Below, piece after piece: positions 7,164 through 14,149 of a stretch of DNA of 25,646 bases. A model generated the notes under the pieces. That model was not told where the DNA came from. It ran no database searches and saw only the letters and a program-made list of their open reading frames with translations. Position 1 is the stretch's first letter. Each line of letters opens with the position of its first letter. The translations under genes were made by a program, and so were the position numbers. This DNA is from CAZMVU01 sp964569295 (GTDB lineage: Bacteria > Hydrogenedentota > Hydrogenedentia > Hydrogenedentales > JAGMZX01): assembly GCA_964569295.1 (NCBI GenBank), contig CAZMVU010000049.1, forward strand, positions 1 to 25,646, given 5' to 3'.

Positions 7164-7281
7164 TGCCATCTCAGGTGGCATCGAAGCGCGCACCCCTCAC
7201 CCCGTTCTTGTGGGAGTTGGCCGGGAACGGGGGGACCGGCTCAGCCGGCCACAATGCGTATAGAATCGTTACACTTGTAAC
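7164..7281 (-). promoter_or_regulatory. Hairpin-rich leader / operator region upstream of the encapsulin set
   Basis: Four perfect inverted repeats lie in 118 bases. GTTACA-CT-TGTAAC (7268-7281) is a 6-2-6 palindrome of operator type. CCGGCT-C-AGCCGG is at 7236-7248. CCCCGTTC / GAACGGGG (7200-7207 / 7225-7232) has a 17-base loop. TGCCA / TGGCA is at 7164-7168 / 7176-7180. They sit between the lipoprotein stop (7322) and the PRC-barrel start (7100), all read on the minus strand. Some may terminate the lipoprotein transcript; the rest could form a regulatory leader. I found no clear -35/-10 pair on the minus strand here. Confidence 0.4.
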
Positions 7282-7321
7282 CGATCCGCCCACCGATCGC
7301 CCCGGTCTCCCGGCCGAAACG

Positions 7322-7912
7322 CTATTCCGCGGGCGCCTCAGGCGGTGTTTCCTCGACATCCTCGTAGGCGCGGTTCACGGCCTTGCGCAGATCGTCATAG
7401 GCGTCGCGTACACCCTGGACAATCTCTTCCCAGGCTTCATCGCCGTTCTCGGTTACCCGCTGCATCTGCTCGGCGAGGGCCGCGCGCTTTTCTTCTATGG
7501 TTTCGAGCTGCTGCTGGAGTTGCTCCTTGGCCTGGCCTTGCATTTCACCGGTGCGGTCACGCAAGGCATCGACGCGATCGCCCATGGATTCGGTGCGCTG
7601 GGCCACGGCTTCCCGGAAATCCTGGCGCTGGGCCTTCGTATACTCCCAGAGGCTTTCCGCCGCCTTGGCCGCGTCCCGTTGCACATCCTCGGCGCTCGGC
7701 GCCGTCTCTTCCGGCGGCACAACCTCTTCGGGCTCGTCCTCGGGCGGTGGACTCACATCGGGCGGCGGCACGGTGTCCATCGGCCCCCCGACAGGCGGTT
7801 CCATCGGTTCCTCTTGCGGCGCTTCTTCGCCGCCACAAGCCATCAACCCCAATGCCAGCGCCATGCAGGCCCCGGCCACCATGGTCCCTGTCGTGATTCG
7901 CTTGCTGTTCAT
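7322..7912 (-). CDS. Small lipoprotein with proline/acid-rich linker and helical domain
   Basis: I place the start at 7912 because CAGGAGG lies nine bases upstream and it puts a clean signal peptide at the N-terminus; an upstream Met at 7984 would add an unlikely basic extension. The 196-residue precursor has a lipobox LMAC (C26), followed by GGEE. Residues about 30-75 are rich in Pro and Glu and look disordered. Residues about 80-190 are Ala/Glu/Gln-rich amphipathic helix, probably coiled coil, with stretches such as GEMQGQAKEQLQQQLETIEE. It should be tethered to a membrane in the periplasm. Structural lipoproteins and envelope spacers look like this, but no family is recognised. It is transcribed toward the encapsulin set, with a 221-base gap. 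Confidence 0.65.
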   Translation of the reverse strand: MNSKRITTGTMVAGACMALALGLMACGGEEAPQEEPMEPPVGGPMDTVPPPDVSPPPEDEPEEVVPPEETAPSAEDVQRDAAKAAESLWEYTKAQRQDFREAVAQRTESMGDRVDALRDRTGEMQGQAKEQLQQQLETIEEKRAALAEQMQRVTENGDEAWEEIVQGVRDAYDDLRKAVNRAYEDVEETPPEAPAE

Positions 7913-8166
7913 GCGTCCAGTCCTCCTGTTAAGTAAGCCGGTTTTGCCGTCCATCCAACGTATCAACCGCAAAATGACTTTCATTTTTTTGGGGAGCGTC
8001 CATCCCGCCAGCGGGTACGCCCCACCGGGTTCGGAAACACCTTCTTTGGGCTACGTAAGTGCAAAAGTTGTGCCATAGCCCCGGCCCACGCCTGACCATG
8101 TGCCCCCGCCTGAATCCCGCAAACTGCACCTGATCCGGCATACCCAGCAAGCAACCGCAAATCGGC
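7913..8166. other. Divergent intergenic region
   Basis: This gap separates the minus-strand lipoprotein from the plus-strand tetR promoter. Apart from the lipoprotein's ribosome site (7922-7928) and a T-run at 7985-7991, I see no gene, strong promoter or repeat in it. Confidence 0.4.
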
Positions 8167-8211
8167 TTGACATTTCCGTGCGGTTATCATACTATACCGT
8201 ATGGTATGGAG
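8167..8211 (+). promoter_or_regulatory. Promoter with overlapping TetR-type operator and ribosome site
   Basis: TTGACA (8167-8172), a 17-base spacer and TACTAT (8190-8195) form a near-consensus sigma70 promoter. The inverted repeat ATACC-GTAT-GGTAT (8194-8207) overlaps the end of the -10 box and the expected start of transcription, as expected for autorepression by the adjacent regulator. The ribosome site GGAG (8208-8211) follows directly. Confidence 0.7.
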
Positions 8212-8220
8212 ACATCGAAG

Positions 8221-8754
8221 ATGACAGCGGCAAAACAGGCATGGCTCGATACGGGTCTGGCGCTGCTCGAGGAGCAGGGCCCCGGCGGGCTCACCATCGA
8301 TGAGCTCACACGCCGTCTGGGCCGGACAAAGGGCTCTTACTACCACCATTTCAAGAGCCGGGATGGGTTTGTGGACGCGCTGCTGCGGCATTGGGAAGAG
8401 GAGAACACGCAACGGATCATCCGGGAGGCGGAAGCCGCCGGCGAAGCCGAGGCGAAGAAGCGCCTTCTCACCCAGCTCACGCAGCCGCTGCACGAGTCCC
8501 GGATCGAGGTGCATATCCGTGCGTGGGCGCTGACGGAGAGCCGCGTGCGTGCGTATGTGGCGCGGGTTGACGAGGCGCGTATGGGGTATGTGCGCCGGAT
8601 AGCGGAAGTGGCGACGGGTGACCGGGATCGTGCTCAGGCCATCGCGCGGATTGTATACGCGGTATTCGTCGGTGCGCAGCAGGTGCTGCCGCCGATTAAA
8701 GGCAAAGAGCTTGTCCGCCTGTATGCGGATCTCGAACGGCTCTACGAACTGTAA
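8221..8754 (+). CDS. TetR/AcrR-family transcriptional regulator
   Basis: The start at 8221 follows GGAG by nine bases and lies just downstream of the promoter; starts further up would fall inside the operator. The 177-residue protein has an N-terminal TetR helix-turn-helix at about residues 24-55 (LTIDELTRRLGRTKGSYYHHFKSRDGF), including the hallmark YxHFxxRDGF stretch. The remaining 120 residues are helical and variable, as expected of a ligand-binding and dimerisation domain. It probably represses its own promoter and the iorA-iorB-paaK-ACT genes that start 27 bases after its stop. The inducer would then be an aryl-pyruvate, aryl-acetate or their CoA ester, which is inference from context. 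Confidence 0.85.
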   Translation: MTAAKQAWLDTGLALLEEQGPGGLTIDELTRRLGRTKGSYYHHFKSRDGFVDALLRHWEEENTQRIIREAEAAGEAEAKKRLLTQLTQPLHESRIEVHIRAWALTESRVRAYVARVDEARMGYVRRIAEVATGDRDRAQAIARIVYAVFVGAQQVLPPIKGKELVRLYADLERLYEL

Positions 8755-8781
8755 CGAAACCTCAGGAACCGGGAAACGAGC

Positions 8782-10419
8782 GTGAGCGTCGGCACAACAG
8801 ACTATCGGAGGCTTATGAGCGGCAACGAGGCCGTGGCGCTGGCCGCGTTACACGGCGGCGTGGCGCTGGGTACGGGCTATCCCGGCACCCCCTCGACAGA
8901 AATCCTCGAGCACCTCAGCGCCTATGGCGGGCGCGCCCAGTGGGCGCCGAACGAGAAGGTGGCCCTCGAGGTGGGTATTGGTGCCGCGTTCGCCGGTGTG
9001 CGTGTGCTGGTGACAATGAAACACGTGGGCGTAAACGTGGCGGCGGACCCCTTCTTTTCCGTGGCCTACACGGGCGTCGACGGCGCCTTGGTTATCGTAT
9101 CGGCCGACGATCCGGGCATGCACTCGAGCCAGAACGAGCAGGACAACCGCCGCTTTGCCCTGGCGGCCGGCATGGTCATGTTCGAGCCGGCCGACGCGCA
9201 AGACGCCTATGATTTTACCCGTGCGGCCTTTGCCTTTTCAGAGGCCTGGAACCTGCCGGTGATGCTGCGCATGACCACCCGGGTGTGCCATTCACAGGGC
9301 GTGGTGCGGCCAGCCGTGCCAGACACGGTAAAGACCTCCTCCGGCTTCAAGCGCCATATTCCGGGGCGTGTGATGATCCCCGGTCATGCGCGCCACGCCC
9401 ACCGCCAGTTGCGCGCTAAACTCGAAGACGTACGCGCCTGGAGTGAAAACGAGGCACTGCACCGGGAAGAGACGGGCAGTCCAACCCTCGGGATCATCAC
9501 CGCGGGTGTGGCCTACCTGCACGCCCGGGAAGCGGCGCCGGAGGCCAGCCTGCTCAAACTCGCCATGACCCACCCGTTGCCACTCGCGCACATCCGCAAG
9601 TTCGCGGAAAGCGTCGACCGCTGCATGGTTATAGAAGAAGGCGACCCGTACCTCGTCGAGCAGTTGTGTGCGGCGGGCATTGCGGTCACAGGCAAGCCCG
9701 CGCGCTACCGCCTCGGCGAATTGAACGTGCCCCGGGTACGCCGGATTCTCGCCGGCGACGACTCGGAAGAACCCGCGCCGCCGCGCGGCAAGCTGCCCCA
9801 GCTTTGTGTGGGCTGTCCGCACCGGGGCGCTTTCGCGGTGACCAAACGGCTCGGGTGCATCGTGTCGGGTGACATTGGCTGCTACACGCTGGCCGCGCTG
9901 CCGCCTTTCGAGGCGATGGACAGCCAGTTGTGCATGGGCGCCAGCATCGGCATCGGTCTGGGCCTGCGCCACACGCTCCCGGAAGAGGCGGCGCGCCGTG
10001 TGGTGTCCGTCATCGGGGACAGCACGTTCATGCACTCGGGCCTCACCGGCCTCGCCGAGATGGTGTACAACCCGCCGTCCACTGGCCATATTGTGCTTGT
10101 ACTCGACAATGGCACCACCGCCATGACCGGTATGCAGGAACATCCGGGCACCGGCCGCAGCCTGGACCACCGCCGTGCAGGACGTGTGTCGTTCGAGGAT
10201 GTGGCCCGCGCTATGGGCGTGGGAAACGTGTGCGTGGCGGAGACCACGAAAGAACTCGCGCAAACGCTTACGACCGCCCTCGAACACAACGGCCTTACCT
10301 TCATCGTATTTCGCCATCCCTGCCGGCTCGCGAAACCGCGGATCGAGGCGTGGGAAGCGCAGGCCGCTGGCGAAACAGCGGCGGTGGCGCCGTCCACGGA
10401 GGCCTGCTGCCATGACTGA
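8782..10419 (+). CDS. iorA: Indolepyruvate oxidoreductase alpha subunit, lacking the ferredoxin domain
   Basis: IorA/IorB oxidatively decarboxylate aryl-pyruvates to aryl-acetyl-CoA with thiamine diphosphate (TPP). This 545-residue protein starts at GTG 8782; the conserved part begins at LMSGNEAVALAALHGGV (11-27). It has the N-terminal TPP-fold motif GTGYPGTPSTEI (30-41), LCVGCPHRGAF (341-351), GDIGCYTL (363-370) and SQLCMGASIGIGLGL (381-395). The TPP/Mg motif GDST...LDN is at 412-443 (D413, N443). The family usually ends with a two-cluster ferredoxin domain. Here the protein stops after LAKPRIEAWE plus an Ala-rich tail ending EACCHD, with no CxxCxxC array. The electron carrier must therefore differ, or the clusters are supplied in trans. 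Confidence 0.9.
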   Translation: MSVGTTDYRRLMSGNEAVALAALHGGVALGTGYPGTPSTEILEHLSAYGGRAQWAPNEKVALEVGIGAAFAGVRVLVTMKHVGVNVAADPFFSVAYTGVDGALVIVSADDPGMHSSQNEQDNRRFALAAGMVMFEPADAQDAYDFTRAAFAFSEAWNLPVMLRMTTRVCHSQGVVRPAVPDTVKTSSGFKRHIPGRVMIPGHARHAHRQLRAKLEDVRAWSENEALHREETGSPTLGIITAGVAYLHAREAAPEASLLKLAMTHPLPLAHIRKFAESVDRCMVIEEGDPYLVEQLCAAGIAVTGKPARYRLGELNVPRVRRILAGDDSEEPAPPRGKLPQLCVGCPHRGAFAVTKRLGCIVSGDIGCYTLAALPPFEAMDSQLCMGASIGIGLGLRHTLPEEAARRVVSVIGDSTFMHSGLTGLAEMVYNPPSTGHIVLVLDNGTTAMTGMQEHPGTGRSLDHRRAGRVSFEDVARAMGVGNVCVAETTKELAQTLTTALEHNGLTFIVFRHPCRLAKPRIEAWEAQAAGETAAVAPSTEACCHD

Positions 10420-10963
10420 GCACGGCCGCACCACGAACATCGTCTTCGCCGGACTGGGCGGTACCGGCGTTATCCGCGCCTCTGACATTATGGCGGGAGC
10501 GGCCTTCCGCACCGGCTGCGACGTGAAGAAAAGTGAAGTGCACGGCATGAGCCAGCGGGGCGGCTCCGTCACGAGCGATGTACGTTTCGGCGCGCAGGTC
10601 CTCAGTCCGATGACGCCCGCGGGTGAGGCGGATTTCCTGGTGGTGTTGCATGCGGCGCAGGTCGAGGTGGTCCGCCATTACCTGGCGCCGGACGGCGTGC
10701 TGATAACGACGGATGTGTTGTTTGCGCCCGAAGCCGGTCCCAAGACGCTCGACGACGATCCGGCCACGCCGGTGACCAGCCGGAATTACAACGTGGCCTT
10801 GCTCGGCCTCTTGAGCACATACCTTGCTATCGGCAATCCCGCCTGGCACGCGGCCATTCAAGCCGCTCTTCCCGAAAAGGTGCAGGCGCAGAACGTCGCG
10901 GTATTCACCTTCGGGCAAACATTACGCGCCATGGCGGAAACCCGGGCGGGGGAAGGCGTATGA
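10412..10963 (+). CDS. iorB: Indolepyruvate oxidoreductase beta subunit
   Basis: The 183-residue IorB carries the gamma-type pyruvate:ferredoxin oxidoreductase fold that completes the enzyme with IorA. Evidence is the N-terminal glycine-rich motif FAGLGGTGVIRASDIM (12-27), the conserved KSEVHGMSQRGGSVTSDVR stretch (near 40-58) and the usual length. The ATG at 10412 overlaps the iorA stop by 8 bases and has GGAGG upstream, so the two subunits are probably made in balanced amounts by translational coupling. The frame stays open far upstream inside iorA, but nothing there resembles IorB. Confidence 0.92.
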   Translation: MTEHGRTTNIVFAGLGGTGVIRASDIMAGAAFRTGCDVKKSEVHGMSQRGGSVTSDVRFGAQVLSPMTPAGEADFLVVLHAAQVEVVRHYLAPDGVLITTDVLFAPEAGPKTLDDDPATPVTSRNYNVALLGLLSTYLAIGNPAWHAAIQAALPEKVQAQNVAVFTFGQTLRAMAETRAGEGV

Positions 10964-12294
10964 GCCAGTTCTGGCACGATAGCGGCGGCACGTTTCATCC
11001 CGTGAGCGCCGTGGACTTTCTGCCGGCGGCGCAATTGCGCGAATTGCAGTTGCACCGGCTTCAGGCGGTGGTGCGCCGCGCCTATGAGCAGGTGGCGTTG
11101 TTCCGGGCGCGCATGGACGAGCGCGGCCTGCATCCCGGCGATGTGCACCGTCTCGCGGATCTCGGCAAGCTGCCGTTCACGCTCAAGAGCGATCTGCGCG
11201 ACACGTATCCCTTTGGGCTGTTCGCCAGCCCCATGAGCGAGATCGTGCGGCTCCATGCGTCCTCCGGCACGACGGGCAAGCCCATCGTGGTGGCGTATAC
11301 GCACGCGGACCTCGCGGTATGGTCAAGCGTGATGGTGCGCGCCTTCGCGGCCTACGGCCTTAAAGATGGGGACATCATACAAAACGCCTACGGCTACGGC
11401 CTGTTTACCGGCGGCCTGGGTGCGCACTACGGTGCGGAAGCGCTCGGCGCGACGGTGATCCCCATCTCCGGCGGCAATACGGATCGCCAGCTCATGGTGA
11501 TGAAAGACTTCAATGTGACCGCCGTATGCACAACACCGAGCTACTTCCTGCGGCTCATCGACCGCGCGCAAGAGCTCGGCATGGATCTGCGCGCCATGCC
11601 GGTGAAGGTGGGTGTATTCGGCGCGGAGCCGTGGACCCACGGGATGCGCCAGCGCATCGAGGCGGAGGCGGGCATCACCGCGTTCGACATCTATGGACTG
11701 TCCGAGATCGTCGGCCCGGGTGTCGGTGCGGAATGCGCGTATCAAAACGGGCTCCACATTTTCGAAGATCACTTCTACCCCGAGATCATCGATCCGGACA
11801 CCGGGGCGGTACTGCCCGACGGCGAGGAAGGCGAACTGGTCTTCACCACCCTGTCGAAGCAGGCCATGCCCATGATCCGCTACCGCACGCGCGACATCAC
11901 GGCGCTCGTGAACGCCCCGTGCGCGTGCGGCCGCAGCATCCGCCGCATCAAGCGCATCGCACGCCGCAGCGACGACATGATCATCATCCGGGGCGTGAAT
12001 GTCTTCCCTTCGCAGGTCGAAGCGGCGCTGCTGGCGGTCGATGGCACGCTCCCGCATTACCAGATCGTGCTGACCAACGACGGCACACTCGACCAGATGG
12101 AAGTGCAGGTCGAGGTGACGCCGAAGGTCTTCAGCGACCGCGTGGGCGCGCTCGAAAACCTCCAGGAGACCCTGGCCCAGGCGATCGAGCGCATTCTGAA
12201 TATCCGCGTGCACCTGCGGCTGGTCGAGCCGAACACCATCGCGCGGTCGGAAGGCAAGGCCAAACGCGTCATAGACAAGCGCCCGAAGGACTGA
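10960..12294 (+). CDS. paaK: Phenylacetate-CoA ligase (AMP-forming)
   Basis: PaaK adenylates phenylacetate or related aryl acids with ATP and transfers them to CoA. The 444-residue length is standard. Visible motifs are the phosphate-binding HASSGTTGKPIVV (99-111, K107), YGYGLFTGG (144-152), YGLSEIVGPG (245-254), the ribose-contacting YRTRD (308-312) and the C-terminal hinge region SDDMIIIRGVNVFPSQVE. A CACGR zinc-type cysteine pair sits at 321-325, as in the PaaK family. The ATG overlaps the iorB stop (ATGA). In this operon it would salvage free aryl acids or act after aryl-pyruvate breakdown. Aryl specificity (phenyl, hydroxyphenyl or indolyl) cannot be read from the sequence. Confidence 0.92.
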   Translation: MSQFWHDSGGTFHPVSAVDFLPAAQLRELQLHRLQAVVRRAYEQVALFRARMDERGLHPGDVHRLADLGKLPFTLKSDLRDTYPFGLFASPMSEIVRLHASSGTTGKPIVVAYTHADLAVWSSVMVRAFAAYGLKDGDIIQNAYGYGLFTGGLGAHYGAEALGATVIPISGGNTDRQLMVMKDFNVTAVCTTPSYFLRLIDRAQELGMDLRAMPVKVGVFGAEPWTHGMRQRIEAEAGITAFDIYGLSEIVGPGVGAECAYQNGLHIFEDHFYPEIIDPDTGAVLPDGEEGELVFTTLSKQAMPMIRYRTRDITALVNAPCACGRSIRRIKRIARRSDDMIIIRGVNVFPSQVEAALLAVDGTLPHYQIVLTNDGTLDQMEVQVEVTPKVFSDRVGALENLQETLAQAIERILNIRVHLRLVEPNTIARSEGKAKRVIDKRPKD

Positions 12295-12300
12295 CACACC

Positions 12301-12741
12301 ATGAAAACCCACCAACTCAGCGTGTTCCTCGAGAACCGGGCCGGCGCTCTGCGGCAACCCTGTCAGGTGCTCGCCGATGCCGGCGTCGACATCCTCACGC
12401 TGTCCCTGGCCGACACGAAAGAATTCGGTATCCTCCACCTCATCGTGCGCGACTGGGAACAAGCGAAGAACGCGCTCGAAACCGCCGGGAAGACGGTGAA
12501 GGTGACCGAGGTGGTGGCCGTCGAAGTGGCGGATGAACCCGGCGGCCTGGCCAATGTCCTCCGGCATATCGAAGAGGCTGCGATTAATGTAGATTACATG
12601 TATGCATTCACTTTTGGAAACCAGGGCCGTGCGGTGCTGGTCTTTTGTTTCAATGATCCTGATCGCGCCGTTCTCACCCTCGATGAGGCGGGCGTGAAAA
12701 CCATCGGCATGGGCGAACTCTATGAGCGAACCAAAAGCTGA
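12301..12741 (+). CDS. Tandem ACT-domain protein
   Basis: The 146-residue protein consists of two ACT domains, about residues 3-68 (QLSVFLENRAGALRQPCQVLADAGVDI) and 70-140 (VVAVEVADEPGGLANVLRHIEEAAINVDYMYAF). Each carries the loop glycine that contacts amino-acid ligands in this fold. ACT pairs of this type, without a catalytic domain, often accompany paaK and iorAB. They are thought to sense amino acids, probably aromatic ones here, though no role is proven. The gene starts six bases after paaK and is the last of the operon. A long hairpin lies 33 bases after its stop. Confidence 0.88.
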   Translation: MKTHQLSVFLENRAGALRQPCQVLADAGVDILTLSLADTKEFGILHLIVRDWEQAKNALETAGKTVKVTEVVAVEVADEPGGLANVLRHIEEAAINVDYMYAFTFGNQGRAVLVFCFNDPDRAVLTLDEAGVKTIGMGELYERTKS

Positions 12742-12773
12742 TGATAACGATCCTCCACACCCTCCGTTCCACG

Positions 12774-12840
12774 TCACCCCGGGCGGGCTGGGGCTCAGGC
12801 TCATCCCCACACCCGATCTCCCCCCCTCCCCCCGGGGTGA
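12774..12840 (+). terminator. Long inverted repeat at the end of the ior operon
   Basis: The 10-base arms TCACCCCGGG (12774-12783) and CCCGGGGTGA (12831-12840) are perfectly complementary across a 47-base loop rich in C. No T-run follows. It may be a 3' end structure or a repeat; terminator function is a guess from position. Confidence 0.3.
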
Positions 12841-12860
12841 CCCTATTTGATTGCCGGGGA

Positions 12861-12886
12861 TTGCCGGGGGAAAGCCCCCGCAATAC
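12861..12886. repeat. GC-rich hairpin element, copy 1
   Basis: CGGGGG-AAA-GCCCCCG-CAATAC forms a strong hairpin (stem GGGGG/CCCCC, extended by TTGC/GCAA with one bulge). A direct repeat of ATTGCCGGGG (12850-12859 and 12860-12869) leads into it. A similar element, CGGGGG-TAT-GCCCGCG-AATAC, is at 17807-17827. It could also help end the ior transcript. Confidence 0.35.
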
Positions 12887-12968
12887 CTTCTTCTCATAGG
12901 TTTGTGTTCAAGAAAGGTTGTGTCCCTGGGGAGCGCGTGTAACCTCAGGAAGGGGCGCCAGTACCCTT

Positions 12969-13031
12969 CAGCATTCAGCACTCAGCACTCAGCACTCAGC
13001 ACTCAGCACTCAGCACTCAGCACTCAGCATT
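12969..13031. repeat. Heptamer tandem repeat, nine units of CAGCA(C/T)T
   Basis: Nine head-to-tail copies of a 7-base unit fill 63 bases. The first and last units are CAGCATT and the seven inner ones are identical CAGCACT. The array lies between the convergent ior operon and a lipoprotein gene; its last base is part of that gene's stop codon. Such a perfect short repeat is likely to vary in copy number. Confidence 0.9.
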
Positions 13032-13981
13032 CAGGGTTCGGGTGTTGTCGATCGGAAGGAAACCAACCAGAAGAAGTTTGTACCGGGTGCGCCGGTGCGA
13101 ATGAGCGGGGTGATGCCGACGTTGTCCTGCCAGTACGCCTCGGACGCGGAGGTATCGTAGAGGGCGCCGAACGTGAGCACGGGCTCATCGCCGGCAAGCT
13201 CGATCCCGAGCGACGGCTTGTACGCCGGTTCGATGGGGGCATGGCCCTGCGCCTCGGTGTCCACCTCGTTGTAGTCCCCTACAACCTCGATGTCGAGCAC
13301 TTTGGTAGTATCCGTTGGGAAATGGCGCGGCTGCGCCGCTGGCCTCCAGAAGTCGGCAAAGGCGTCGCCAATAACCCTTGCATGGCGCATGTCGCCTGTA
13401 TCGCCCGTGCCGCCGGAGAGCAGCGGCACATCCTCGAGGTAATTGCTCGCGATACGGTAGAGGTTGAGATCGCCCGTGTTGGCCGTGACCGGGGCGTCGA
13501 GTGTGAGCGCGTACTCGCCTGATCCCCCCACGGCCTCGGCCGCCTTGTCATACGAGAAGCCCAGACTCATCGTCCACTGGCCACCCTCGCCGCCGCCTGC
13601 CGCCGGCACCCCTCCCGCAAACGCGAGATAGACGCCCGTCGTCATGGCATCCACCGAAAGCAGATCAGCGCCTGCCGGGTCCGCCCCTTCGAAGAACGGC
13701 TGCGGATACCACGTGCTGCCCCAGCCATTCGGGTCGCCGCCGGGATGCGGGCGCACGGCCCATGCGCTGTCCGCATAGACCACGCTCATGAAATGATGGG
13801 GCGCCGCATCGCCGTCCATGTGCTTGAAGCACCGGTACTCCCTGCCGCTTTCCGCCGGATGCACTTCAATGAAGTACGTGCCGCCGTCGATTACCGAGAC
13901 CGGACATCCGGCGGCGAATATCACCATGAGCACGGCGCAGCCCACTGGCAACAACCGGTGGAATCCCTGGAACAGGCGCAT
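13031..13981 (-). CDS. Lipoprotein of unknown function
   Basis: The 316-residue precursor starts with a basic N-terminus and a hydrophobic core ending in the lipobox FAAGC (C26). The mature part is beta-strand- and glycine-rich without recognisable catalytic motifs. Tryptophan/aromatic-rich stretches (NGWGSTWYPQPFF, about 85-97) and a low-complexity GGGEGG segment are visible. It should be anchored in the cell envelope facing the periplasm or outside. Both neighbours point away in function, and the next gene on this strand is the symporter, 168 bases upstream, so it may stand alone. The ribosome site is weak. I do not recognise the family. Confidence 0.7.
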   Translation of the reverse strand: MRLFQGFHRLLPVGCAVLMVIFAAGCPVSVIDGGTYFIEVHPAESGREYRCFKHMDGDAAPHHFMSVVYADSAWAVRPHPGGDPNGWGSTWYPQPFFEGADPAGADLLSVDAMTTGVYLAFAGGVPAAGGGEGGQWTMSLGFSYDKAAEAVGGSGEYALTLDAPVTANTGDLNLYRIASNYLEDVPLLSGGTGDTGDMRHARVIGDAFADFWRPAAQPRHFPTDTTKVLDIEVVGDYNEVDTEAQGHAPIEPAYKPSLGIELAGDEPVLTFGALYDTSASEAYWQDNVGITPLIRTGAPGTNFFWLVSFRSTTPEP

Positions 13982-14149
13982 AACCTACCCTTGCCTTTCT
14001 GGGCTCCTGAGGCACCGATCCCAACCGCGGCGCCATCGCTTTCAGTATGCCACAGATTGCCGGAAAACACGCAGGCCATGCTTTGCAGACACGGGCCGTA
14101 AGAGGCGCTGTACATTCCGATTCAGGATACTTGCTGCGCGATCGCGCGC

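Noticed and set aside
11323..12981. Long minus-strand open frame (552 codons) antisense to paaK and the ACT gene
   Set aside because: It mirrors well-supported plus-strand genes, has His/Asp/Arg-heavy composition typical of antisense frames in GC-rich DNA, and matches no family I know. The same applies to the long frames antisense to iorA (9292-10572), the symporter (14879-16423 plus) and the encapsulin set (5129-6370 plus).
12969..13031. CRISPR-like array
   Set aside because: The units are contiguous 7-mers without spacers, so it is a simple tandem repeat.
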